Below, in pieces: positions 1-9,299 of a stretch of DNA of 15,000 nucleotides (position 1 is its first letter; each line of letters opens with the position of its first letter). Under the pieces are notes generated by a model that saw only the letters and a list, made by a program, of their open reading frames with translations, was not told the DNA's origin and did no database searches. A program made the position numbers and the translations under genes. Source of the DNA: Trachelipus rathkii (Eukaryota; Arthropoda; Malacostraca; Isopoda; Trachelipodidae); the NCBI GenBank assembly GCA_015478945.1, contig JABUQX010004579.1, positions 20,001 to 35,000 on the forward strand, given 5' to 3'.

Positions 1-463
1 ATAGGTGTTGGAGGTGAATAATGTTGAATGCTTCTAAGCGAGTGAATGGTGGGTCATTTTGGTTGGTTTTCAATCTTTTAATCCGTTAAATTATTTGTCT
101 GTTAATGGGGTTTGTGGATTTGTGACTAATTTTTCAATAGTGTGATATAAGAATATTGCTTTGGTGTTTTGGGCTTGGATTTTCACTGTTTTTGTTTATA
201 GGTGGCTTCTTGGGTTGGTGGTGGTCGAGTGTCTGAAATGTGAATTTTTTTTTTTTTCGGAATATTTTTGTAGTGTTGGTCTTGTGGATTAGTGTTTGGG
301 TATAATACTGACAATTCTTTTTAATGGTTAAGTTGATTGGATTGTTTATTCTATTGGTGAGGTTTATGATTTGGCTTAATTGATCTTGATGGACTTATAC
401 CCAAATGGTCGACATTCGTTAAAAAATCTGGTTATTTAGAGTTTCTCTAACGAATCCAACAAA
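1..463. other. Unassigned T/G-rich sequence, no gene seen
   Basis: T- and G-rich sequence on the plus strand, with a T run near 244-257. I see no open frame of useful length, no RNA gene and no repeat unit. It leads directly into the CCTAA array. Confidence 0.6.
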
Positions 464-727
464 ACCTAACCTAACCTAACCTAACCTAACCTAACCTAAC
501 CTAAATTAACCTAACCTAACCTAACCTAACCTAACCTAACCTAACCTAACCTAACCTAACCTAACCTAACCTAACCTAACCTAACCTAACCTAACCTAAC
601 CTAACCTACAACTTAACCTAAGGTAATGTTTATCCTAACCAAATGAAACCTAACCCTAACCTAACCTAACCTAACCTAACCTAACCTAACCTAACCTAAC
701 AACCTAACCTAACCAAACCTATCCTAA
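464..727. repeat. Interstitial telomere-type (CCTAA)n / (TTAGG)n array
   Basis: Two tracts of the pentamer CCTAA are visible, about 464-608 and 649-727, with the C-rich strand on plus. The first is broken once near 500-510 (CTAAATTAAC). Between the tracts, 609-648 is a degenerate spacer containing partial units. TTAGG is the usual arthropod telomere repeat. Here it lies inside the sequence and is followed by unrelated DNA, so I read it as an interstitial array (or a subterminal piece), not a proven chromosome end. Confidence 0.9.
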
Positions 728-1002
728 CGCCTGCGGCAGGCTGTGCAAGAAATTTTTTTGACGTTGTGTCGACCCTTTTTCCTGTCTACCATTTGGCCAA
801 TCCCCCCCGTCTTGATTTAGAGGTCTATTTTGTCTGAGGGACTTTTTGTTTGTTTAATGTGGATGTCAATTTTTGCTGAAAAGTTGAGTTTAAATTGTTT
901 GCGTTGGTCATGTGAAATGAATTATTTTCCATACTAATAGTATTTTATCGAAGTTCTGTTTTGTTTTGATGAGAGTGGTAGAATCAGCTATTTTTAACCC
1001 AT
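728..1002. other. Unassigned spacer starting with a small GC-rich hairpin
   Basis: Immediately after the pentamer array, 729-741 can pair as GCCTG/CAGGC around CGG. The remainder is T-rich and contains a C run near 804-809. No coding frame or known RNA is visible. Confidence 0.5.
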
Positions 1003-1094
1003 ATCCCAGCAAAAATTTCCTATAGGATCCCATCCATTCCTATCTTAATTAAGATAGGAATGAATGGGATCCTATAGGAATTTTTTGCTGGGAT
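1003..1094. repeat. 92-bp near-perfect inverted repeat (MITE-like or RNA hairpin)
   Basis: The arms 1003-1048 and 1049-1094 are reverse complements over 46 positions with two mismatches and essentially no loop; the centre is TTAATTAA. The ends read ATCCCAGC and GCTGGGAT. Such a compact fold-back is typical of a minimal MITE or solo inverted repeat. A transcribed hairpin is an alternative. No clear target-site duplication longer than a couple of bases flanks it, so the family is not assigned. Confidence 0.85.
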
Positions 1095-1502
1095 GTTTGT
1101 CAGTTTTTTTTTGTTTGTTTTTTTTGTGATTGATATATAAGATGTTTATTTAAGGTTGTTTATGTTGAATTGTGGTTAGTATTAGAATATGATCTAAAGG
1201 GAGAACATGAAAAGTTTGCTAGGTTGTGGTGACAAATCTGCAAGGAGCGAAAGGAGATGTCAGGGGACGTAGGGTTATGGTTATGTTGCAAAGGTTGGAT
1301 GGTAGGGTTTATTAGGGTTGTTAGGGATACTGAGTTAATGTAAGTTGTCTATGCGTGTATCACCTCTTGGTGTATGTATGTATGTGTGTGTTAATCCATG
1401 AAGGTTGATGTGCATTGAAGTTGACGGCTAATATTAAGTTGCTAAATTGTACTAAAGGGAACACAATCTGAGAGGCAGCATTGGGATTTAGATTACTGAA
1501 TA
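1095..1502. other. Unassigned sequence, no gene seen
   Basis: Mixed T/G-rich sequence with a short TGTATG/TGTG run around 1369-1391. No long open frame, RNA gene or repeat family could be recognised. It ends abruptly at the (TA)n tract. Confidence 0.5.
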
Positions 1503-2303
<801 letters not shown>

Positions 2304-2352
2304 TACCCCGAATCATGCCCTACCCGCCTCGGCGAATTTCCTCTCTCGCATT
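2304..2352. other. GC-richer island inside the (TA)n tract
   Basis: About 49 bp of ordinary composition (it contains CTACCCGCCTCGGCG) is embedded between two TA tracts. It has no visible counterpart beside the right arm of the large palindrome. It may be a remnant of the original target locus or a chimeric junction. Confidence 0.5.
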
Positions 2353-2415
2353 ATATTATATATTATATATATATTTATATATATATATATATATTAATCT
2401 ATATATATATATATA
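2353..2415. repeat. (TA)n tract abutting the left end of the palindrome
   Basis: A short TA-rich tract that runs straight into the outer end of the left palindrome arm. The right arm ends in a similar TA-rich context near 12250, so the large element appears bounded by TA-rich DNA on both sides. Confidence 0.8.
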
Positions 2416-2711
2416 AGCTAGTATAGGGTTAACAACTACCGCAAAACTGTGGAAAAGTGGGCCTGTTTTACCCCACCACTAGCTTTTTTACCCATCCAGA
2501 TTTGCCTTGGACTTTTTTGCCTTGATTTTTAGCTACTTTTTTAACGTTTTTGTCCATAATTCCAGGTCAGAGATCCCCAACCCGGGAAGATTTTGGGATT
2601 TCCATTGGCAGCCACTGCAGAGGTGAGGCAGAAGACTGAAACCATTTGGAAGTTTTTTGGAATTCGCAGTCATGTCGCAGTGACTTGGAAATTTCCATCA
2701 TTTCATCAGAT

Positions 2712-2919
2712 TTTGACGTTTGATACGTCAAACCTGTTTTTAAGGTCGGTGAGACCGAATTTAAGGTCTGGAAGACCGTTTTTTGAGGTTTAGCTCCCCA
2801 GAAGTGGGGCGGAGCCCCTCAAAGGGGGCTTTTTGGTTCCTAGAAGGTTTTAAATGATCGATAGATCATTTTTGATGGTTCCAATCGATTTATCGTGATC
2901 GATTACCCCTAAATCGATC
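2712..2919. repeat. Chain of small hairpins, cluster 1 (left arm)
   Basis: Successive short inverted repeats: TTTGACG/CGTCAAA (2712-2732), CGGT/ACCG (2747-2757), GGTCT/AGACC (2765-2777), CCCCA/TGGGG (2796-2809), AGCCCC/GGGGCT (2813-2830), AAATGATC/GATCATTT (2852-2871) and AATCGAT/ATCGATT (2883-2904). GATCGATT (2897-2904) can pair instead with AATCGATC (2912-2919). Loops are 3 to 8 bases. The two GGTC hairpins lie in a duplicated TTTAAGGTC unit. Confidence 0.8.
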
Positions 2920-3143
2920 TTTAAATCGTCTTTCTACGTGCTCTGGTTGGTTTATAACACAGAAAAATGTAATCGAAAGAAAATAATTACAATAATTATC
3001 ATTCGATTAATCGCTGTAGTAATAGAACCAGTTGGGCGATGCCACCCTTTTCGATATGAAGGAATAGAGCTATCGGCTTCAAACTTGGTATATTGGTTGA
3101 TTGTGGGTGATACTGATACACGCGAGTTTTAGGTGACGTGGGT

Positions 3144-3440
3144 CCCCGCTAAGGGGTGTTGCTGCACTTAGTGCAAGGTCAAATTCGTCTGAAAACATGT
3201 TAGGCTTAACGTATCGGAATGAAATTTGGATGTGAGTTATATGATGACGTAATCTCGTCGGAGACGAGATTACGTCCCTCTGCGTCCCCTCTGTAAGAGG
3301 GGACGCTGCCCCCGTAAAAATTAAAAACGATCGTAGAAGTCTGAAACTTGGAGGCTGGGTTGAGGAGTCGGAGTCGGAGACGGAGCACGGAGTTGGATTC
3401 GGATTCGGATTCGATCCTAGGGACCCCGAGATGGGTCCCT
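3144..3440. repeat. Chain of small hairpins, cluster 2 (left arm)
   Basis: CCCC/GGGG (3144-3156) and a short TGCACTTAGTGCA palindrome (3163-3175) are followed by a perfect 14-bp stem with a 3-base loop, 3246-3259 with 3263-3276 (GACGTAATCTCGTC). Next come a perfect 11-bp stem, 3282-3292 with 3296-3306 (GCGTCCCCTCT), and an 8-bp stem, AGGGACCC/GGGTCCCT (3419-3440). The density of perfect stems is far above what random sequence gives. Confidence 0.8.
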
Positions 3441-3604
3441 TCCTGAAAAAAAAAGAAGAAGAATGCAATGGATATGCAAACAGAGGAAGAGAAGAAGAAG
3501 AAGGAAGAAGAGGAATGACAGAATCGTCTAAGAAGAAGAATGAAGAATGAGGAGGAGTCTGAGGAAGGATTCAGAGTTGTAGTGTCACAGGTGCTGAACG
3601 CTGA

Positions 3605-4440
3605 GTTGCGCCGACATAGTAAACATTGCTTTATAATAGCATATGATTACTGTTTTACATAATGGCTTTGTTCTAAGATGTACATATTGTCAATGCATCG
3701 CATCTTGCAAAGATAACCTTTATTTTCTAAATGTTGAAGACTAACATTTATATTTTCAAATCTCATTTTCTTTTTATAAACGTTAACTAATATAATTTTT
3801 TTCCTAAGTTGAAACATACATATACTGTTTACTATTTTTTTTTTTATAAGTTTTTATTTTACATTTATACTTTGTGTTTAACTTTATTATTTAATTTTTA
3901 TTTTTTATTTTTTATTTTTTAAATTTATTTTTTCTAACTTTATTTTTTATTTTTTATTTTTTTTTTTTTTATTTTTTCATAAATTTTTTATTTAAATTTA
4001 CTTTTTTCCTAACTATTTTTTTTATTAAGTTTTATTGCATTGATACAATGTTTAATTTTTTATTTTAATTTTTAATTTTTTAATTTTTTTAATTTTCTAA
4101 CTTTATTTTTTTTTATATAAGTTTTTATTTTAGATTTATACTTTGTGTTTAATTTTTTTATATAAGTTTTATTTTGCATTTATACTTTGTGTTTAACTTT
4201 ATTATTTTAATTTTTTAGCTTTTTAAGCTTTTTATTTTTTCTAACTTTATTTTTTATAAGTTTTTATTTTACATTTATACTTTGTGTTTAATTTTATTTT
4301 TATTTTTTTTTTTTTTTTTTTTATTTTTTTTTTTTTTTTTTTAATTTTTTTTTTTATTTTTTTTTTTTATTTTTTTTTTATTTCTTTAAACTTTTTGTTT
4401 TGTTAAATTTTTTATTTTATACTTTTCAGTGTTTACTAAC
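3605..4440 (+). repeat. Module A, left outer copy (T-rich)
   Basis: It begins with a specific 200-bp stretch (includes TTTTTATAAACGTTAACTAA and ATACTTTGTGTTTAACTTTA) and then becomes T-rich low-complexity DNA with (T)nA runs, densest at 4300-4385. Reverse-complement copies lie at 6080-6605 and 10240-11015, and a same-orientation copy at 8225-8765. Four copies in alternating orientation make palindromes inside the larger palindrome. No coding potential is seen. Confidence 0.75.
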
Positions 4441-5160
4441 GCAAAAATTTTACGTTTTTACATACCCTAAAGTCAGTAAATCAAGTAAATCAAAACGCAC
4501 CATCACACACGGCCTTCGCTGACCAGTTTGTGATCTATTGATCTATCGATCTATTGATATATTATTAAGGTCAAATTTTACTAAAATTGTCATGTTTTTA
4601 CAATACTAAAGCAGTAAATCACTAAATCAAACCACAATCCAAGCACCCTCCCTGACGCAGTTGTGTCTATTGATTATTGATCTATTTGTGTATTGATTAA
4701 GAGGTTCAAACTTTTTTTACATAAATTGTCATGTTTTACATAGTCTCTGAATCAGTTAAGATCAACCACCAATCCACCCCACCCTTCGCTGACCACGTTG
4801 TAGATCTATTGATGCTATTCGATTCTTATTGGATCTATTTGATCTATTGATTAGGTCAAGAATTTTTTACTAAAATTGAGTCATGTTTTAGCTCGCTAAA
4901 TGCATAAATCAGTAAATCACGCCACCCAACCTCCTCCTGGTCAGTTGTGATCTATTGATCTATTGATCTATGGATGTTAATTGTCCTATCATTTTTTTCA
5001 TGAAAGTCAAATATTTATGAAAGTTGTCGTCTTTTATTTACCTATTCGTAAATCAGATAAATAGTAATCAAACTAGACATCCTCCACCGTTCTGTTCATC
5101 CTTGATGCTAAATTGATCTAATGATTCAAGTCACATTTCGAGTATCAAATTTGAATCCAG
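4441..5160 (+). repeat. Satellite block, left arm, about five units of 139-152 bp
   Basis: The anchor (C)ATGTTTTxAC, or its variants ACGTTTTTAC and CGTCTTTTA, recurs near 4452, 4591, 4730, 4882 and 5029. Each unit contains a stretch like CAGTAAATCA, a C-rich stretch (CACC/ACCC), and runs of the 8-mer TATTGATC. The mirrored block in the right arm is 9575-10215. Units are degenerate, and the last one is partial. Confidence 0.75.
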
Positions 5161-5204
5161 CAATAAAATAAATCAGTTCTTTAAGCAAAAGATTGAAGAA
5201 ATAT

Positions 5205-5430
5205 GTTTTTGACGTACACAAGTTTTTCACTAATAAAGCTTACTTTAGTATCATCTGAAAATCATGAAATCGATAACCCCAAAGACAAATTAGCAGATAT
5301 TAAACAGGAATAACATGGTTAAGTTAACAAGTTTGTCCACACTTAACACACTAAATAACTACCATAACACTCGAAGAACGTAACTTATTCACCTTTTGTC
5401 AAGACATGTGCTCTAATTGTTACACAAATG
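5205..5430 (-). repeat. Repeat R, left copy 3
   Basis: Shares AAGTTTTTCACTAATAAAGC, ATCATCTGAA and CACACTTAACA with the R copies at 5735-5965 and 6722-6975, and in reverse complement with 9300-9535. It is followed by a CA-rich tract, as the other copies are preceded or followed by one. I recognise no known repeat family. Confidence 0.6.
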
Positions 5431-5535
5431 CACAGCACACAGAAACAAGAAAAATATAACCATAAAACACACCCACAATTCCCAGGAAACATCAGCACAC
5501 ACACCACACAGACACACACCGAACACACACATAGG
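5430..5535. repeat. (CA)n-rich tract, left arm
   Basis: Imperfect CA-rich sequence (CACACACACC and similar), the mirror of the GT tract at 9244-9298 in the right arm. Confidence 0.8.
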
Positions 5536-5734
5536 AATATATTTTGCTAAAAGGTAAACAAAGTTTTTCACAATTATAAAATCTAACATAAATCATCACT
5601 GACTGTAAGAGTCACTTTTCTAAACATAATATCACTGGATATTTTTACATTAACATAGTAACATTTAACAATTAATTTAACACACGAACCATCTTGTAAT
5701 TATATACTGATCATATGATATACTCTATAAAGTA
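5535..5734 (-). repeat. Partial repeat R, left arm
   Basis: Contains the R-type opening (AAAGTTTTTCACAATTATAAA, TAACATAAATCATCA) and a stretch (ATATCACTGGATATTTTTACATT) that matches the reverse complement of about 9080-9240. It is a truncated R copy between the fuller copies 2 and 3. Confidence 0.5.
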
Positions 5735-5965
5735 AGCAAAGTTTTCACATTAATAGATTAATTAGCATCATCTGAACTAAGAAAATAATGGTACGCGACA
5801 CGCTGACTACAACTTAAACATGAATAGCAGTCACATTACAAAGTTCTACACTTTAACAATAGTATAGTAACTAAAATTATAAATCAAAACCGTATTTAGT
5901 CACTCTTTTTATTTTTTTAAAAGCAATATCAATAATCTAGCAATAAAGGTAAAAAGAAAACCAAC
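5735..5965 (-). repeat. Repeat R, left copy 2
   Basis: Shares AAGTTTTCACATTAATAGAT, GCATCATCTGAACTAAGAAA and CACTTTAACA with the other R copies. The mirror in the right arm is 8862-9075. It leads into a CA tract and then the inverted A module. Confidence 0.6.
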
Positions 5966-5968
5966 CGC

Positions 5969-6052
5969 CACCACACATTCACACACACAACAAGTATGCA
6001 CAGCACCTGCACACCCAACACACACACACACACACAACACAACACACACATC
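5969..6052. repeat. (CA)n tract, left arm
   Basis: CA dinucleotide repeats with interruptions, purest at about 6017-6048. The mirrored GT tract in the right arm is 8771-8838. Confidence 0.85.
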
Positions 6053-6079
6053 AGTAGCCGAGTGACAAGCAAATTTAAA

Positions 6080-6605
6080 CAAAGTAATAGAATGTAAAAT
6101 AAGTTAGAAAAAATTAGAAATTAGGCAATTAAACTAATTAAAAAATAGCAATCAAAAATTCAATTAAACCAAAGTATAAATGCAAAGTAAAACTAAATGA
6201 AAAAATAAAGTTAGAAAATTAAATTAAAATAAAAATAAAATAAAAAATAAAATGAAAAAATAAATAAAAAATAAAAATAAAAAATAAAAATAAAAATAAG
6301 TTAGTAAAATAATTAAAATAAAAATAAAATAAAAATTAAAATAATAAAATTAAACAAAAAGTAAAAATGTAAAATAAAAACTTATAAAAAAAAATAGTAA
6401 AAACAGATATGCATGTTTCAACTTAGGAAAAAAAAAATTATATTACTAACGTTTATAAAAAGAAAATTGGAGATTTTGAAAAAATATAATGTCAGTCTTC
6501 AACATTTAGAAAAACGATTTATCTTTGCAAGATGCAATGCAATTGACGATATGTACATTGTTAGAACAAATCACTTATACTGAACAGTAAGTGTAAATGA
6601 ACTAA
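6080..6605 (-). repeat. Module A, left inner copy (A-rich, inverted)
   Basis: Reverse-complement copy of 3605-4440: A-rich low-complexity DNA, then the specific portion (CAACTTAGGAAAAAA, ACGTTTATAAAAAGAAAAT, CTTGCAAGATGC). Together with the outer copy it lets the left arm fold on itself around the satellite and R units. The same arrangement is present in the right arm. Confidence 0.75.
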
Positions 6606-6620
6606 GATAATGAGCACTTA

Positions 6621-6720
6621 CAATACCACAACAAACATACACCATCACACACACACACACACACATCATATATCACACATACACACACACATTTACAAAA
6701 ACATCACATAAACACACAGA
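6621..6720. repeat. (CA)n tract, left arm
   Basis: CACACA runs at about 6646-6664 and 6677-6690, in CA-rich context. The mirrored GT-rich region in the right arm is 8091-8220. Confidence 0.85.
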
Positions 6721-6721
6721 T

Positions 6722-6975
6722 TAGGTAATATATGCCTAACGTAACAAGTTTCACTATTAATAAAGCTAACATAAGCATCACCTGAAGCTAAGAAATATTA
6801 AAGTATACAGTCTAACGACAAGCTAAAGACTTAAGCACAGAATATAACTGCTAACATTAAAAGTTTCCAACACTTGACAAACAAGCAAAGTAAACTACAT
6901 GATACAAAAAACGTACTATTTTAGAATTTTCAAGGCATGGTTCTTTACATATCAATGTTATTTTTACATTAAAAA
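6722..6975 (-). repeat. Repeat R, left copy 1
   Basis: Contains CTAACGTAACAAGTTTCACT, GCATCACCTGAAGCTAAG and ACACTTGACA, shared in degenerate form with the other R copies. The mirror is 7880-8095. Differences from the mirror copy are a mixture of substitutions and single-base indels. Confidence 0.6.
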
Positions 6976-7320
6976 GTAAGCATTTAACAAAGATTTTATT
7001 TCTTAATTGACACTATATCATCAAAAGTATCATTCGTTGCGAAGTATTTCCTCAATTTGAACATAATGAATAAACAGTAGATCCTTAGCAAAAGTCTTCA
7101 GGGAAATACATTACTCAATCAGAAACTTAATACTAGGCTCAGTTTCTCACACATCATCGCAGTTTTAACACAGTAATATTCTTACAAAAAACCTCATCAT
7201 TTCCCTGCTAACAAATCAGTGTTATTTCCACTTTGTCATAGTAATTATTTAACATAACGTACCTACCTTACGAATAAACAGTTTTTCATTAACAAGAGTA
7301 TCTAAAGCAACACATTACCT
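6976..7320. repeat. Innermost AT-rich part of the left arm
   Basis: It mirrors 7530-7880, for example AGTGTTATTTCCAC here against GTGGAAATAACACT at 7618-7631. No open frame or separate repeat unit is recognised. Confidence 0.6.
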
Positions 7321-7525
7321 TTCGTGAGAAACCGCAGGAATGCGCCTTGAAAGGGTTGTGAATCCTTGCGAGGGGGATCACTGCCGAAGGGGTGTAACGG
7401 GCTTTTAGGCTCAGCCCGAAGGCTGAGGCTTACCTATTCGGAGGGTAAAGCGCTTACACCATTCGGGTTGAATACCCCTCGCGGATTCACACTTTACAAG
7501 GGCGCTATTCCCTGGGTTTTTCTCA
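7321..7525. repeat. GC-rich centre of the giant palindrome
   Basis: About 200 bp that are much more GC-rich than everything around them. The tip is AGGCTCAGCC (7407-7416), CGAA (7417-7420), GGCTGAGGCT (7421-7430), a hairpin with one mismatch. Outside it, GGTGTAA (7391-7397) pairs with TTACACC (7454-7460), and GTGAATCC plus GCGAGGGG (7358-7375) pair with CCCCTCGCGGATTCAC (7475-7490). It resembles a stable loop-end structure more than a gene; no coding frame is visible. The CGAA loop closed by C-G is reminiscent of stable tetraloops. Confidence 0.75.
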
Positions 7526-7529
7526 TCGG

Positions 7530-7880
7530 AAGGTAATGTGTTGCTTTAGATACTCTTGGTTAATGAAACTGTTTTATTCGTAAGTTAGGTACGTTTGTTA
7601 AATATTACTATGACAATGTGGAAATAACACTGATTTGTTTAGAGAGATGATGAGTTTTTGTAAGATATTACTGTGTTAACCTGCGTGATGTTTGTTAGAA
7701 AGTGAGGCGCTAGATTTAAGTTTTTAGTTGAGTCTGTTATGTTTGCCCTAGACTTTTGAATGTCTAGTTTATCATATGTATGATGTTATACTCGAAACGA
7801 GTGAGACTTTGATGAAGATAGTGTCAAGTTAATTATGATAAATTTGTTAAATGTTACTATGTTAATTTAAAATTAAATTG
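7530..7880. repeat. Innermost AT-rich part of the right arm
   Basis: Reverse-complement counterpart of 6976-7320, starting with CACATTACC/GGTAATGTG symmetry around the centre. No gene is seen. Confidence 0.6.
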
Positions 7881-8095
7881 ATATGTTAAAGACATGCTTG
7901 AAAAATTGTAATAGGTACGTTTGTTGTATCTGGTGTTAGTTTACTTTGCTGTGTCAAGTGTGGAACATTTTGTTAATGTACAGTTATTCGTGCCTTAAGG
8001 TGCTTTAGGTTTGTCGTTGTACATTATATTTTAGTTCAGGTGATGCTATGTTAGCTTATTAATGTGAAAATTTGTTACGTTAGCATATATTCTTG
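7880..8095 (+). repeat. Repeat R, right copy 1
   Basis: Contains AAAGACATGCTTGA, TGTCAAGTGTGGAAC, TAGTTCAGGTGATGCTATGT and ATTAATGTGAAAATTTGTTA, all of which recur in degenerate form in the right-arm copies at 8862 and 9300. It runs directly into a GT tract. Confidence 0.6.
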
Positions 8096-8220
8096 TGTGT
8101 GTGTTTATGTGTGTTTTGTATGTGTGTGTTTGTATGCTGTGTATCTATGTGTGTGAGTGTGCCGTTGTCTGTTTGTGTATATGGTGTGTGATATGTGTGT
8201 GTGTGTGTATGTAGTATGTG
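8091..8220. repeat. (GT)n-rich tract, right arm
   Basis: GT-rich, longest uninterrupted TG run about 8190-8207. Mirror of 6621-6720. Confidence 0.85.
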
Positions 8221-8224
8221 CGTC

Positions 8225-8765
8225 ATTTATTCTTAGTTCATTATGCACTACTGTTCACATAAACTGATTCGTTTCTAACATGTACATATCTGTCAATTGC
8301 TTGCATCTGCAAGATATAAACCGTTTTCTAAATGGTTGTAAGACTAACATTTATATTTTTAAATCTCATTTCTTTTTATAAACGTTAGCTAATTTAATTT
8401 TTTTTTTCCTAAGTTGTAAAATACATACTAAATTTACTATACTTTTTTTAATAAGTTTTTTATTTACATTTATACTTTTGTTTAATTTTATTTATTTCAA
8501 TATCTTATTTTTATTTTTTTATTTTTAAATTTATTTTCAACTTTATTTTTTTAATTTTTATTTGTTATCTTTTTATTTATTTTTTCAATTTTTCATTTTT
8601 TCATTTTAATTTTAATGAAATTTAATTTTTCCTAAATTGATTTTTTTGGTAAGTTTTTTACATCATTTATACTTTGTGTTTAATTTTTTTTTATTTTAAT
8701 TTTTAAATTTTCAATTATTTTAATTTTTTAATTTTCTATACTATAATTTTTTCATGGAGATAATT
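8225..8765 (+). repeat. Module A, right inner copy (T-rich)
   Basis: Same orientation as 3605-4440 and reverse complement of 6080-6605. The specific part (ACATGTACATAT, ACTAACATTTATATTTTTAAA, TTTATAAACGTTAGCTAA) is followed by T-rich low-complexity DNA. Confidence 0.75.
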
Positions 8766-8770
8766 TTTTT

Positions 8771-8780
8771 GTGTGGTGTG

Positions 8781-8811
<31 letters not shown>

Positions 8812-8838
8812 TTTGTGTGTGTGTGTTGTGCGTGTGTT
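8771..8838. repeat. (GT)n tract, right arm
   Basis: Nearly pure TG repeat with a few breaks. Mirror of 5969-6052. Confidence 0.9.
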
Positions 8839-8861
8839 ATGTCATTATTTTGTTAATTTGT

Positions 8862-9075
8862 TAGAGATATGCTTAAAAAAAAAAAAGTGTGACTAGGTTA
8901 CGTTTTGGATGTAATGTTAAGTTACTTACTGTTGTTAAGTGGGAACTTTGTTAATGTGACTGTTATTCTTGTTTAAGGTGTGTCAGGTTTTGTCGGCTGT
9001 AATTATTTTCCTTAGTTCAGAAGATGATGATAAAGTAATCTATTAATGTGAACTTTGTTACGTTAGCACGTATAT
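8862..9075 (+). repeat. Repeat R, right copy 2
   Basis: Shares GAGATATGCTTAAAAAAA, GTTACGTTTTGGATGTAATG, CTTAGTTCAGAAGATGATG and ATTAATGTGAACTTTGTTAC with copies 1 and 3. It directly follows a GT tract, as copy 3 does. Confidence 0.65.
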
Positions 9076-9079
9076 TCAA

Positions 9080-9243
9080 TGATCAGTATGATAATTACAC
9101 ATGGTTGTGTTAAATTTTGTTAAATTTACTATGTTAATGTAAAAATATCAGTGATATGTCTAGAAAAGAATGTATTTTTAATTCAGGATGATGCTATGTT
9201 ATCAGTTTATAATAGATGAAAACTTTGTAGTTAGAAAATATTC
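9080..9243 (+). repeat. Partial repeat R, right arm
   Basis: Contains ATCAGTGATATGTCTAGAAA, AATTCAGGATGATGCTATGT and GAAAACTTTGTAGTTAG, a degenerate and shortened R copy. Mirror of 5535-5734. Confidence 0.5.
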
Positions 9244-9298
9244 TTGTGGTGTGTGTGTGGGTGTGCGTGTGTGTGTGTGTGTGTGGTGTGTGTGTGAA
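9244..9298. repeat. (GT)n tract, right arm
   Basis: TG repeat preceding R copy 3. An open frame across it yields only Val-Cys runs and is not taken as a gene. Confidence 0.9.
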
Positions 9299-9299
9299 C

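Larger units (their letters stand above)
2431..3600 (+). repeat. Left outer domain of the palindrome, rich in short hairpins
   Basis: The outermost 1.2 kb of the left arm has the least extreme base composition of the arm and matches 11020-12245 in reverse complement. It carries two clusters of short inverted repeats (2712-2919 and 3144-3440). A purine-rich GAA/GAAGAA stretch at 3445-3560 closes it. Minus-strand open frames of 129 and 60 codons lie here, but the frame breaks when compared with the right arm, so I do not call a gene. Confidence 0.75.

Noticed and set aside
464..727. True chromosome end
   Set aside because: The array is short, interrupted, and has non-telomeric DNA on both sides within the window.
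2593..2793. 66-codon open frame on the plus strand in the left arm
   Set aside because: It begins at TTG, its 3' half is the hairpin chain, and the frame is not preserved in the right arm.
3079..3468. 129-codon open frame on the minus strand in the left outer domain
   Set aside because: The mirrored right-arm sequence does not keep the frame: similarity moves between frames after a Pro/Ser-rich part made by simple GGA/TCGGA repeats. No domain is recognised. It is a chance frame in repeat DNA.
4441..5160. CRISPR-like array
   Set aside because: Whole units repeat, with no conserved short repeat separated by unique spacers, and the context is eukaryotic.
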